Position numbers and translations under genes: made by a program. Under the pieces are notes generated by a model. It made no database searches. It was given only the letters and a program-made list of their open reading frames with translations, and had not been told where the DNA came from. 64,000 nucleotides of DNA from JAWXBT01 sp964523015 (GTDB lineage: Bacteria; Bdellovibrionota_C; UBA2361; J135), in contig CAZFXN010000005.1 in assembly GCA_964523015.1 (NCBI GenBank), positions 19,779-83,778 on the forward strand. The letters run 5' to 3'. This document shows positions 54,677-63,851 of this stretch, in pieces (the first letter of the stretch is position 1; each line of letters begins with the position of its first letter).

Positions 54677-55158
54677 TCTTCTTCCAGATCCAAACGTCGA
54701 CCAGAAGTTCTAATTACTCCATCTGGACCAATTGTATAGACTAACGGGATCGCTGGTGCACCAAAGCGCAAGTAAGTTTCATCAAGTGGCCCATTACCTG
54801 AAAAGACATGGGTTATATTTTCAGTATAGTTTCTGACCTGAATTCTTTCATCATACTCTTCTCGACTTTCATCAAGACTAACTGCAAGAAAAACAACATC
54901 ATCACGACCAGTATATTTGGCTGCTTTATCTCTAAAATCATCCATGGCGTATTTTGAATAATTACACCAAGTCGCCCAAAAAATCATGGCAACAGTTTTG
55001 CCTTTGTACTGACTTAAAAGTTTATCCTTACCGTTCGCCATATATAATATAGTGTACGGTGCAGGCTCTCCAGGCTTTAAGGCGGTAGATGTGCAGCCTT
55101 GTATAAGAAGCACTGAGATCAATAATACGATACTAAAAATTTTTGATTTGTTATTCAT
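54673..55158 (-). CDS. Thioredoxin-fold (TlpA/ResA-like) lipoprotein with altered active site
   Basis: 161 residues from ATG 55158; an earlier start at 55275 would add 39 residues overlapping the neighbour. The signal peptide ends at LLIQGC. The TlpA-like fold has KGKTVAMIFWATWCNYSK, where the usual WCxxC is WCNYS, so the second cysteine is replaced by serine. A monothiol site cannot resolve mixed disulphides in the normal way and may trap partners or act as a peroxiredoxin-like thiol. The cis-proline AIPLVY is present. It is probably the last gene of the exported-protein operon. Confidence 0.8.
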   Translation of the reverse strand: MNNKSKIFSIVLLISVLLIQGCTSTALKPGEPAPYTILYMANGKDKLLSQYKGKTVAMIFWATWCNYSKYAMDDFRDKAAKYTGRDDVVFLAVSLDESREEYDERIQVRNYTENITHVFSGNGPLDETYLRFGAPAIPLVYTIGPDGVIRTSGRRLDLEED

Positions 55159-55201
55159 AGGGCGTATGATGGCATAGCCTGGCATGCTCCTCAATATATT
55201 A

Positions 55202-57469
55202 TCATGAGGTAATGATAATTCTTCGTCCCCAAAATATAATTGAAAATTGGACAGCTGGGGTATTATCATGACCAAGTGTATCTTGTGCTACAGCACCTGC
55301 AATATCGACTGTGACAACTCCTTGGGTAGTTGGAGTAACTTCGAATGTATAAGTGTATCCGTTCACGGCTACGAAATTCCCTACTACGCCGTTTCCAACA
55401 GTAATATCTCCTATGGTAAATCCTATTACATTTTCACTGAATTGGGCGCTTATTGGTATTGGGGAAGAGCCTGTTGATGGTGATTTAGTTGAGGCAATGA
55501 CAACACTTGGATCCGAATTATCAATCGGCACTGTTATCTCAGGAACTTGAAGATACGTATCCAAAACATTGCCATCTGATTTAACAATACGGAAACAGTA
55601 GATTTGACCTGTAGCGGATCCATTATCTACAAGTGCAGCATCCCATTGAGCATTCTGTCCAGAAGGAATTAAATCCTGATTGTTTGTAAAATTATTACTC
55701 TCTACATACGATTGGTTTGCGATTGCACGAGCTCCGTCGGTAGGGTCTGCAACGTTTCCTGTAAGAGCTGCGCCATTGCTTGGTATCAGATTATCATAAT
55801 ACCCAATTGAGGTTTGAGCTGTAACATCAGTATATGTGGCTGGAGTTCCGCCTGAAGGTACTGCACAGGTTCCTACTCCCTTATCTACATATTGAAGCTT
55901 AAATGAGCCTCCGTCTGTTACAACATTTCCATTATCTATACGCAGGTGTTGGCGCAGGCGAAAAATCTGATTACTAGATCCTAAAGTAAAAGGTGTATTT
56001 AATGCAGCTAATGCTGCTCCAACATCGGTTGAGTCAGTATTTTGAAATAATCTGTATGATGATTGAGAAAATACTTTTGAATCCCAAGCAACATACTGAT
56101 ACGAAAAAGTATTCTCATTTGTTTGAACAGCAGTATCTACAGTAAATCCATCTGCAAGAAGAGCTGTAATACCATTAGCAATCGTTGTGACAGCAGTAAA
56201 CGGTTGAGCAGCATCGCCTGATTGCGCAGCTGTTCGTAAAACACCTTCACGCGCAGTTCCACCGGTAGTTTTTTTTAGCCACAAGTGCTCCGGTTGAAAA
56301 CCTAAGCCAGTAATATTTTGGGAAGATCCAATTCCAGTATACGTTCCAGTCTTAAATTTCGCCCCTGATTTAAACGCAAAGAAATCATAGATAATTGCTG
56401 AGGCATTAACTACTCCGTTAGTTCCCTTTTGAAACCCATCACTATTGAGCGATTGAATATAGTTAGCTGCCTGTGCAGTCGCAGTAAATAAAAGGGTGTT
56501 GTCTCCTACTTGATCGCTCGTACGCCATACTCCTGCTGGAGTGGATACCGCTTTTACAGCCACCAAATCTGGGGCAATCGGCAAACGATCTACATCGGTA
56601 TCATCATCTCCAGTACCAATATACTGACCTATAAGAAAATCAGAAGATCCTCCTGATCTATCTGGCCTCATCGCATTACCAAACGCTGTCCAGTGATAGA
56701 CCTCGGTTGAAGTATTTACAGTAATGTTTGTGCCAAGAGAAAAGCCATCAGCATCTATCGATGTTATGCCTCCAGTAAATACTGTTACTGCATTGGCAAG
56801 ATAAGCAGTTCGATCTCCTGCCATCAATGAGGTTCTAAATACTGAATGTACAGCTGCATTATCTTTAATAATAATTAGATCCGGAGTAAATCCAACTCCA
56901 GTTATAGATTGGGCAACTCCAGTTCCTGTATACGTTCCGCTAATGACACTAAAGGTTCCAGTTCCTGGATCTCTCGTGACTGCTCCACCAAATGCAGCGT
57001 AGTGGAGAACCGCAGCGGCCGTATTGACACTCGTTGACGTTCCTACTTGAAATCCTCCAGCAGCTCTCAACCCTTGAATATGATTTGCAGCACTTGTAAT
57101 ATCGTCAAACAGAAATGACCGATCTCCATAGTGCTCACTTATACTGCCTACTGCATTGAAAGCCGTAGTAGCTTTTACAAATACAAAGTTAGGGCGAAAG
57201 GTTAAGCCAGGATCATCAGCAGAGGTAATGTCTCTGGCATCAACTCCATCCCCGGTATATGTGCCAACATCCATCTTTCCAGCAACTTCCTTAAAGGCAA
57301 AGAAATAATAGATATTTGCACTAGTATTCACTGCCGCATGAGTTCCTACACTAAATCCTGTGGCATCTAAAGATTCTATTCCGGTACTAGCTAGTTCTGC
57401 TGCTGCATTAAAAAAATTAGAAACGGTTCCGCTCATCGAAGAGGAACGCCAAATTCCAACTAGTAGCAC
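55202..57469 (-). pseudogene. Repeat-built secreted surface protein, 3' part (frameshifted)
   Basis: 755 codons. About six to seven units of 85-90 residues repeat a pattern: GxYtGtG, then GFxPDLvivK, WRtS and IQSLxxDGFxVGT, ending in VNtsa.YhwtAFG. After them a beta-rich domain and a C-terminal Ig-like domain follow (SENVIGFTIGDITVGNGVVG, PTTQGVVTVDIAGAVAQDTL). The first residues LLVGIWRSSSMSGT begin in the middle of a repeat, so the true start is in the upstream reading frame. A one-base shift near 57445-57455 separates this from the 5' part. It is probably a long adhesin-like protein; the frameshift may be an error or real decay. Confidence 0.7.
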
Positions 57470-57977
57470 CGGCTCTTTTAACTACAACAAGATCTGGTTG
57501 AAAGCCTACTGTGGTAATACTTTGATCAACTCCAGTTCCACCATATGAACCAACGCAAAATGTGCCGGTAGCACTGCAATCAGAACCTCCAATTGCAGTC
57601 CAGTGCTGTCCGACGTTATTACCATTGACGTCTGGATCTGTACCAATTGTGAAACCATCGGCATCTAAGGATTGAATTCGATTAGTAGTAAGAACTGCGT
57701 CCGTTTCAGAAAGAGCAACTGCTGCTTCTCCACCCATCGCTGAAGTCTTAAGAACAATACCAACTGTTCCGTTTGGAGTATCGTCCTTAATCATCACCAG
57801 GTCAGGCGTAAAGCCAATACCGGTTATCGCTCGATCATCGCTTCCATCTCCAGAATAATAACCAGTCTGAATCGTAAATGGCGCAGCATAAACAGAGATA
57901 GGCAACAAAAAAGAGATCAATGATGTCAAAAATAAGAATAAAGAATTTATTTGGGAAATCCTTTTCATAATACTCAA
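57417..57977 (-). pseudogene. Repeat-built secreted surface protein, 5' part (frameshifted)
   Basis: 186 codons, with a signal peptide (about 1-30, FLLPISVYAAPF) and the first two repeat units of the same family as the next feature (FTPDLVMIKDD, IQSLDADGFTIGTDPDVNG and GFQPDLVVVKRAGAT). The second unit breaks off at the point where the other frame continues with VGIWRSSSM, so reading frame is lost by one base. Joined, the product would be about 920 residues. It starts 14 bp after the upstream gene's stop and shares its operon. Confidence 0.7.
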
Positions 57978-57991
57978 TGATTGGGAATGAG

Positions 57992-60271
57992 TTACTCTAC
58001 ATTCTTTCTGTAATAAATAACAAAAGTCACATAGTCGACTGTGCCACTCTCTGCAGTAACTCCGGTAGTAAATACAAGATGGGCTTTTGCGGCAATACTT
58101 GAATTGGTAAACGTGACCTCGTCCTCTCCATTATCATCTGCTGCTTCATCGGTAGCGTAAATATCAGTGCCCGCGGATCCTAAAGAACCAAATGCGCGTT
58201 CTTCTATGTTATAAGTCAATGATGGAGTGGAGGACCCTACTACTGAGGCCGATACTTGTAGAATTGTAACTGCCATATCGAGAGGAGCCTGCCAGATAGG
58301 TATAGATTCCCCATCCCAATCAGCATCCGCAGTAATTGTTACAACGACTTGATGAATGTCATGGCCAATAACTCGCGGGGCAGTTCCATCAAACATAATA
58401 AGAGTGTTATCAGTTGTATCAAGCGCAAGTTCCCCTACTGTATTTACTGTAGGGGCTGTTCCGCTAGGAATCTGTAATCCACCTGCAGATCCCAAATCTA
58501 AAGTTACGTTTGCTCCTAATGATAGATTAAGAGCACTACCAGCATTGATTGACGTACTTGCATCAAGGGTCATCGAATTAGAGAGACTACTAAAATCAAG
58601 GCCATTGCTTGCAATCTTACCTGACGTAACATTACCATCTGCAATCTTCGCCGTTGTTACGTTATCATCTGCGATCTTTGCTGTAGTGACTGCATTATTA
58701 GCAATCATGCCAGCTGATACTGTGCCAGTATCTCCAGTTGTAACTAAAGTGCCTGTTACATTTGGTACTGTAACAATAGTGTCCGCTGTTGGATCCCCTG
58801 TAAATTGTAATCTGTTCTCAAACGCATCATCTGTTACTCCCTCATACACAAGCTCTGTGCCTACTGTATCTCCTTCAGTAAATGCATCTCCGGAAGTTAC
58901 GTTACCTATGGAAGTAATATCACCTGAACTCGGTGTATTTGCTGAGGCTGAAGTTATACGTCCGTCGGCATCCACAGAGATCGATGCATAGGCATACGCT
59001 CCAGGTGTTACAGCCGTTGATGCCAACTCGGTTGCGCCAACAGCTCCAGTTGCAATCTTACCTGACGTAACATTACCATCTGCAATCTTCGCCGTTGTTA
59101 CGTTATCATCTGCGATCTTTGCTGTAGTGACTGCTCCATCAGTAATTTTAGCGGTAGTAACAGAACCATCTTCTAAGCCTACAGTTCCTATAAGTGTCAG
59201 GGATCTCCAAATAGCACTCCCTGGAGTAACCGACAAAGCAATATACGATTGCTCTGCTACTGTATCGAACCATAAAGAACCTACAGAATACCCAGCACTA
59301 GAATCATCAGTTAGCACTGGGGCAATAGTCCCAGTAAAATTATTTTTTATAAAACTGGCTACATCTACACCAATCTCTAATCCAAGACTTATTCGAGCTG
59401 TTGCTGCAGCGGATCCTCCCGTTCCTCCTTTTGAAACTGGCAATACCCCTGCTACTTCATTTGAATTTAAGTCAACAGCACTTGTAGAACCACCACCTTC
59501 AAATCCAGAGCTAACTCCCATATTAAAATATGAAGTTCCATTATTACTATACTCCCAGTTATTGGTAGTTACATTGAATCGCAAAGTTGGTGTGCTTCCA
59601 CCATTACTTAGCGCAACAATTGATTTATTGGTTACAGCATCTTCGTTTCCGAATGTAAAAGTATTGGTGTTATCCGTAAAAGCGGTAAGATTTCCGCTGG
59701 TAATTTTTCCGACAAGGTTTGAATTATCAATTGGTATATAACTATCTTTAGTGAGATAGGACTGAGGGCTGAGTCCTCCAAAACGAAGGGCATTAATCGC
59801 ACGCAGCGGTGCGTAATATGGAATTGGTTGTAGCTGTTCGAAACCAAACCCAGCATCTATCCATATTCTAAAGAAAAGCGATTTAGTCGATTGATATACT
59901 TCAACTGGAATTGATGATGTTGGCGATCTACCAAGATAAACATTGTATTTACCACTCAAGACCTCAAGATCAAAAGACTCAACAGGTTCCAAAATTCCAT
60001 TATCAGGAGCCCCATCACTTGACCAAAGTCGAAGGCCATCAACATCAACTATCGCTACTTTAAACTTTGCCATCCCGGTAAAGCTTTCATTCAGAACTTT
60101 TAGCGATCCTGAAATCGGAACAACTGGGGTACTTGCAAACTGTTGTGACGATGCAACCGAAGAAGCAGATATCGCAAATAAAAAACATAATTTTGTAACG
60201 TGTTTAAAGCCCTCCACAAGGGTTGAAATTACGCCCCAACTAAATGATTTGAACCCATGGTATTTCATCAC
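57992..60271 (-). CDS. Secreted tail-fibre-like surface protein
   Basis: 759 residues. A signal peptide after a basic lead (about 22-48) is followed by a beta-rich N-terminal region and phage tail-fibre motifs: PVSKGGTGGSAAATARISLG (collar-like GGTG..A..NLG), then VTTAKIADDNVTTAKIADG and VTSGKIA in two blocks. The C-terminal ~100 residues are beta-rich without a match. Such fibre repeats normally belong to phage, yet this protein has an export signal and sits in an operon of lipoproteins, so it is probably a host surface or exopolymer-binding fibre. A near-perfect 85-bp direct repeat (58609-58693 and 59050-59134) encodes the two AKIADDN blocks. The ATG overlaps the upstream gene by 4 bp. Confidence 0.7.
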   Translation of the reverse strand: MMKYHGFKSFSWGVISTLVEGFKHVTKLCFLFAISASSVASSQQFASTPVVPISGSLKVLNESFTGMAKFKVAIVDVDGLRLWSSDGAPDNGILEPVESFDLEVLSGKYNVYLGRSPTSSIPVEVYQSTKSLFFRIWIDAGFGFEQLQPIPYYAPLRAINALRFGGLSPQSYLTKDSYIPIDNSNLVGKITSGNLTAFTDNTNTFTFGNEDAVTNKSIVALSNGGSTPTLRFNVTTNNWEYSNNGTSYFNMGVSSGFEGGGSTSAVDLNSNEVAGVLPVSKGGTGGSAAATARISLGLEIGVDVASFIKNNFTGTIAPVLTDDSSAGYSVGSLWFDTVAEQSYIALSVTPGSAIWRSLTLIGTVGLEDGSVTTAKITDGAVTTAKIADDNVTTAKIADGNVTSGKIATGAVGATELASTAVTPGAYAYASISVDADGRITSASANTPSSGDITSIGNVTSGDAFTEGDTVGTELVYEGVTDDAFENRLQFTGDPTADTIVTVPNVTGTLVTTGDTGTVSAGMIANNAVTTAKIADDNVTTAKIADGNVTSGKIASNGLDFSSLSNSMTLDASTSINAGSALNLSLGANVTLDLGSAGGLQIPSGTAPTVNTVGELALDTTDNTLIMFDGTAPRVIGHDIHQVVVTITADADWDGESIPIWQAPLDMAVTILQVSASVVGSSTPSLTYNIEERAFGSLGSAGTDIYATDEAADDNGEDEVTFTNSSIAAKAHLVFTTGVTAESGTVDYVTFVIYYRKNVE
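58609..58693. repeat. 85-bp direct repeat, copy 1 (in tail-fibre-like gene)
   Basis: Identical by eye to 59050-59134. It encodes one VTTAKIADDN/VTTAKIADGN block. It could recombine and delete 441 bp in frame, changing fibre length. Confidence 0.8.
59050..59134. repeat. 85-bp direct repeat, copy 2 (in tail-fibre-like gene)
   Basis: Partner of the copy at 58609-58693. The start-to-start distance is 441 bp, a multiple of three. Confidence 0.8.
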
Positions 60272-60591
60272 TCTGGAATTATTCCTTCTGGACCTAAATT
60301 TACTGTTCCAACTTCAGTACCCGCTGAACCAAGGATAAGTCCAACTTGATAGCTGTCAGTCTCATAGTTGATTTCACTGTTCCCAACCCCAGCATCCGTG
60401 GAATCTATTCCTTTTCCCTTATTAATTGGAGTTGCTGTCGGTATTGGCGTTGGCGTAGAGCTCTCAATCGGATCTGCTGGCAACGAAGGAAGATCCTGAT
60501 CCTTATCAGAATCCATGCTGCCTCCACATCCGGTCAGAATAGAAATTCCGATTACCCCGATCATTAAAAGTAAAAAGTGGCGAGAACTCAT
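60268..60591 (-). CDS. Small lipoprotein, first gene of the surface-protein operon
   Basis: 107 residues. The signal peptide ends at ISILTGC, followed by an acidic, then a Pro/Thr-rich linker (STPTPIPTATPINKG) and a short C-terminal beta region (YQVGLILGSAGTEVGTVNLG). Lipidation and a flexible linker suggest it tethers something at the cell surface. The stop overlaps the next gene's ATG by 4 bp (translational coupling). I do not recognise the family. Confidence 0.7.
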   Translation of the reverse strand: MSSRHFLLLMIGVIGISILTGCGGSMDSDKDQDLPSLPADPIESSTPTPIPTATPINKGKGIDSTDAGVGNSEINYETDSYQVGLILGSAGTEVGTVNLGPEGIIPE

Positions 60592-60768
60592 AGTTATTCC
60601 TAACTCTCTTTATAATTACACCACGACTGTTAGTTTTCCTCTTACTGAGTCATCTATTTAGTCAGGGGGAAACCAACAAGATATGTAATAGTTAGAATAA
60701 CTTCGACCTTATAAGAGAAATTCTTAAACTTATTCAGAGTCTCAAGAGGATGCCCGATTACCTTCGTG

Positions 60769-60793
60769 AAAAAGAACGGCGACCCCCGGCACC
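60769..60793 (-). repeat. Repeat related to the palindromic family (variant)
   Basis: A5-GAACGGCGACC-CCCGGCACC: it keeps the AAAAAGAAC start and the G..ACC end of the main family but with a longer, GC-richer centre. It is a single copy here and may be a different REP family. Confidence 0.35.
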
Positions 60794-60852
60794 TAGTTAT
60801 ATCAATGCATAATAAATGCAGTTTATTTGACTAGCATTTCGCCTCATGTTAC

Positions 60853-60881
60853 TTGACGAAGTTGAGAGATCCTTGTATACA
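60853..60881 (+). promoter_or_regulatory. Sigma-70-type promoter for the HEAT-repeat gene
   Basis: TTGACG at 60853-60858, 17 nt, then TATACA at 60876-60881. This is close to consensus with ideal spacing, 198 bp before the ATG of the GC-rich gene downstream. It lies in AT-rich DNA, so the host genome would supply the promoter. Confidence 0.55.
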
Positions 60882-61020
60882 ATTCTCTTATTCATGGATC
60901 TGTGCTGGCTAAAAAGGCAGCATGTCGTATCTTTATCAATTCATTATTGGCGTAGATGGGGGAGTTTGACTTTACTCCAGGTCCCGCATTGAAGTTTCTT
61001 CAATGGTGGGGCCGATCGTA

Positions 61021-61038
61021 GGGTCTGACCCTTTTTTT
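61021..61038 (+). terminator. Terminator/attenuator-like hairpin in the leader of the HEAT-repeat gene
   Basis: GGG-TCTGA-CCC followed by seven T, preceded by a longer hairpin with arms GGTCCCGCATTGAA (60980-60993) and TTCAATGGTGGGGCC (60999-61013). It lies between promoter and start codon, so it could attenuate transcription. Confidence 0.45.
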
Positions 61039-61079
61039 CGAATCCATTCACCTCGTGCCCTCAGGGCAGGAAGAAATTC

Positions 61080-63065
61080 ATGAAAAATCTCCGTGTTCTG
61101 TTGGCGCTGTTCAGCGTCGTGCTGGTGATCGTGGTGCTTCTGATGCAATTCCCGGGTCGGTCGGCTGGTGTAGGTCCCACTGGGGCCAACACCGCTTCGA
61201 GCGTGAGAGAGGCGCAATCCCTCTCATTTCTCGATGCGCTTGACCAACAATCCGAGCGTGTCGAAGCAGCCACTGATCAGGATGAATCGATTCCTGTGAC
61301 TCAGGAACAGTGTGGTGGCTCAGCTATCACAGCGTTCTGGGCTTACTGTGAAGACTATCGCCAGCTCGATCCCAAGGCGCGAGCCTTGAAATACATCGAA
61401 CCGGCAACCGTGCTGCTGAAGTTGAAACCCGAGGAGCTTAAGAGACTCGGGATCGGTAGTGTCGATGGCATCAAAACCGGAGCGCTCAATAAAGAGCAGA
61501 GCTCTAGCATGTTCACCATGCAACGAAAGGCAAGTTTCAGCTTGTTCGATCGTTGGACCAAGTGTGCCGAACTTCAGGGAGAAGACCTGTGTGGAGCAAT
61601 CCTGCAGTTCTTCAACGAAAGCTCAGCACCTTTTCTCGAAGAATCCGATCCAACGTTGGTGGATCTGGCCTGCCAAGGCTTGAACTACTACGTAAGGGAT
61701 CTCCAAGCCGTCAGGCGAATGGCCGGACCTCTCCTCGCTTCCCTTCACGGGATTCAAGGCAAGGAGGTGGACTGGGAACTCGTCTTGCCGGTGGTCAACG
61801 TAGTTTCAGTCGGTAGTTGGGTGGACCCTTCTCTACGGAGCGATCTACTCAATTTGCTCGACGAACCATGGCTTAAAGGGTATCGCAAGGTGACCTTTCT
61901 GTTCATGATCGCTGCAAACGGCACCTTCGAAGAGTGGCAAGTGCCGATCGATGAGATCGTTCGTTCTTCGTCGGCCAAACCCGACACCAAGTGGGGGGCG
62001 GTTGAAGTGATACGTATCCTGACTGCTCCCAAAAAGGGCAGCAAGGATCAACGGGTGATTCCCGAACTCGTTTCGGAAGCCATTCCCGATTCACTCATGA
62101 GGGATTCCTACACCCCGCTTCGGTGGGCAGTGTTGGAGTTGCTTTCTGAGTACGGCGGTCTGCCTGGACAACAGCGGATGTTGGTGATGCTCGAGGATCC
62201 AAAAGCACCGGATCGCGCAGGAGTCCTCAACTTTCTGGCACTCAAGGGGAAGGTTGATGCTGACATCTGCGAGCGTTTCTTGAAAGACAAGGAACCTGAG
62301 CTTCGGCAAGGAGCCATCGATGCGCTTGGTGTGCTTGCGCAAACCGACGATGTATCGTACGGCCGACTTCGTGATCTCGCTCTGCAGGAAACAGATCCTG
62401 CGGTTCGGCGGTCAGCAATCGCTAGCCTCGGTTCCTCCAAACGTCCGGGGGTTCTCGAGGATCTGAAACTGGCCAGTCGTGATATCGACGGCACTGTTCA
62501 AACGGAGGCCGTTCGACAGATCGGTCTCATGGATGGACAACAGGCAGAAGTTCTTGGTGCGATGGCTCTCGATACAACTCGAGCACCGGAAGCACGGGAA
62601 ATGGCTTTTCAGGAGTGGTTGAAAGACGCTCCTGACGATGGCATCCCCGACATCTGTGAAAAGATGTATCAAGACGGTCATCCCGAGATCCAAGCTGATG
62701 GCTACCTCTGGAAGGCAGCTCTGGCTCTTGGCACAAAGGATGATAAAGTGATTGCCGCATGGGAAAACCTCTCCATTCCAAGCAGTGTCCTCTCTCGAGG
62801 GGGTGCTGTATCGGAAGGAACGGCGAACTCTATCGTTGGTAAAGCCTTGGCTGGGACCTTTGATGGCACCATCCGGGATCGCATCAAGAAAGAGATCGCT
62901 GGACAGATGGAGATTCTTCGTTCTCCGCACGTCACTGAGCGTATCGCGCAACACCACTCTTTACTGAGCTCTTCACCCGGTCTCGCAAGCGATACCGGCA
63001 TGTCGAAGCTCTTTGAAGTGCAGGAGCGGATGATTCAGTACTTGCAGAGCCGGAGTACCAACTAG
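61080..63065 (+). CDS. GC-rich exported/membrane-anchored HEAT-repeat protein
   Basis: 661 residues, ATG preceded by AGGAAG. An N-terminal hydrophobic helix (LLALFSVVLVIVVLLMQ) is a membrane anchor or signal peptide. The bulk is helical. From about 390 to 560 HEAT-like repeats are clear: DAQ-type turns such as KDKEPELRQGAIDALGVLA, then ETDPAVRRSAIASLG and DGTVQTEAVRQIGLM. HEAT scaffolds mediate protein contacts, and no catalytic domain is visible. Codons strongly favour G/C third positions, unlike the genes to its left. The next gene is 216 bp away, and the gene is closed by a perfect 14-bp hairpin. Confidence 0.75.
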   Translation: MKNLRVLLALFSVVLVIVVLLMQFPGRSAGVGPTGANTASSVREAQSLSFLDALDQQSERVEAATDQDESIPVTQEQCGGSAITAFWAYCEDYRQLDPKARALKYIEPATVLLKLKPEELKRLGIGSVDGIKTGALNKEQSSSMFTMQRKASFSLFDRWTKCAELQGEDLCGAILQFFNESSAPFLEESDPTLVDLACQGLNYYVRDLQAVRRMAGPLLASLHGIQGKEVDWELVLPVVNVVSVGSWVDPSLRSDLLNLLDEPWLKGYRKVTFLFMIAANGTFEEWQVPIDEIVRSSSAKPDTKWGAVEVIRILTAPKKGSKDQRVIPELVSEAIPDSLMRDSYTPLRWAVLELLSEYGGLPGQQRMLVMLEDPKAPDRAGVLNFLALKGKVDADICERFLKDKEPELRQGAIDALGVLAQTDDVSYGRLRDLALQETDPAVRRSAIASLGSSKRPGVLEDLKLASRDIDGTVQTEAVRQIGLMDGQQAEVLGAMALDTTRAPEAREMAFQEWLKDAPDDGIPDICEKMYQDGHPEIQADGYLWKAALALGTKDDKVIAAWENLSIPSSVLSRGGAVSEGTANSIVGKALAGTFDGTIRDRIKKEIAGQMEILRSPHVTERIAQHHSLLSSSPGLASDTGMSKLFEVQERMIQYLQSRSTN

Positions 63066-63066
63066 C

Positions 63067-63103
63067 AACGAGAGGAGGTGGCTTGCCAGCACCTCCTCTC
63101 GTT
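63067..63103 (+). terminator. Strong hairpin after the HEAT-repeat gene
   Basis: Perfect 14-bp stem: AACGAGAGGAGGTG (63067-63080) and CACCTCCTCTCGTT (63090-63103), 9-nt loop, starting 2 nt after the stop codon. No T run follows. Confidence 0.6.
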
Positions 63104-63281
63104 ACACTTCCTATTATTTAGTTTTATCATAAGGTTTTTAGGTATGACTCTACGATCATTTTTCGACCATTTTTTATCTTATTTATCTTCTGCATCGGAC
63201 TTGGCATTTGGAAGAGGCGCATGTACTTGGCCCTTGCAAATGCTAGGTTCGGGAAATAGGTTCTGAACCAGAAAGGACAGC

Positions 63282-63569
63282 ATGAAACAGAAATTCTTGA
63301 TCGCAACGGCCATCGTGGTGGGTCTGTTCGTTTCGGCGTGCTCGGATCCGAAGACGGGCAAGGAGGTCAAGGTGCCAGGTGCACCGACGTACGCGCAGCT
63401 GGAGACGGCTCTGGAATACAACCAGGGCTTCCTCACGCACCCGGACGCTCAGGTGCGTGCCAACGCCATGACCAACATCACGATGATCTTCAAGAAGAAA
63501 GAGGAGATCGGTGGTGGCAAGAACGGACAGGTCGCCNNNNNNNNNNGATCGAAGACGCAACAGGCCTAG
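63282..63569 (+). CDS. GC-rich small lipoprotein, interrupted by N gap
   Basis: 95 codons, with a 10-N gap at 63537-63546 near the 3' end, so the last ~10 residues and the stop are uncertain. The signal peptide MKQKFLIATAIVVGLFVSAC ends in a lipobox. The mature part is helical (TYAQLETALEYNQGF, then VRANAMTNITMIFKKKEE). AAGGAC lies 5 nt before the ATG, and a GGTTC/GAACC hairpin lies just upstream (63246-63269). Same GC-rich codon style as the other four. Family unknown. Confidence 0.6.
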   Translation: MKQKFLIATAIVVGLFVSACSDPKTGKEVKVPGAPTYAQLETALEYNQGFLTHPDAQVRANAMTNITMIFKKKEEIGGGKNGQVAXXXXSKTQQA

Positions 63570-63589
63570 AACTTGGCCTCGGCAAGGAA

Positions 63590-63632
63590 GGCGGGAAAGA
63601 GACAAGCATGCATCTGCGAATCTCTTCCCGCC
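63590..63632 (+). terminator. Hairpin after the interrupted lipoprotein gene
   Basis: GGCGGGAAAGAGA (63590-63602) pairs with TCTCTTCCCGCC (63621-63632) with one bulged base. A T-rich tract follows at 63643-63660. It is close to a Rho-independent terminator although the T tract starts 10 nt away. Confidence 0.6.
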
Positions 63633-63717
63633 CTCCTGCTCTGCTTTTTCTAATTTTTTTAAATCGGTTACCTCCCGAACTTAGCTTAATTAATTAAGTC
63701 GATAAAATTCTTAGGAT

Positions 63718-63760
63718 CCACTGAGAGGAGATCTTCATCATGATGATTTTCTCTTAGTGG
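63718..63760 (+). other. Inverted repeat upstream of the last lipoprotein gene
   Basis: CCACTGAGAG (63718-63727) and CTCTTAGTGG (63751-63760) with one G-T pair, and an inner TCATCA/TGATGA palindrome. It forms an almost continuous stem. Function unclear: boundary, terminator of AT-rich upstream DNA, or leader structure. Confidence 0.45.
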
Positions 63761-63796
63761 GTCTTAGACCCGGTTCTACTTCGGACAGGTCAAAAT

Positions 63797-63816
63797 ACCG
63801 CTGATGCGGTTTTTTT
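63797..63816 (+). terminator. Intrinsic terminator 36 bp upstream of the last gene
   Basis: ACCGC-TGAT-GCGGT followed by at least six T, nested in a longer inverted repeat (63783-63825). It lies right before the start codon of the next gene, so it may attenuate that gene rather than end the previous one. Confidence 0.65.
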
Positions 63817-63851
63817 GATTTGTCCTCAATCCATACCCAGAAGGTGGTTCG

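Larger units (their letters stand above)
60592..61079. other. Non-coding stretch between divergent operons
   Basis: 488 bp. It holds a repeat-like element (60769-60793), a sigma-70-type promoter (60853-60881) and, from about 60960, a GC-rich structured leader for the next gene. The leader has a hairpin 60980-61013 and GGG-TCTGA-CCC with a T7 run (61021-61038), which looks like an intrinsic terminator or attenuator 42 nt before the start codon. Confidence 0.5.

Noticed and set aside
58609..59134. CRISPR array
   Set aside because: The repeat is two 85-bp copies inside a coding sequence, separated by 356 bp of unique coding DNA. No short regular repeats with spacers exist in the window.
57992..60271. 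Prophage tail module
   Set aside because: Tail-fibre motifs are clear, but there is a signal peptide and no capsid, portal, integrase or lysis gene within the window.
61080..63632. Integron gene cassettes
   Set aside because: The hairpins after the GC-rich genes look like attC at first sight, but no GTTRRRY/RYYYAAC core sites or integrase are seen.
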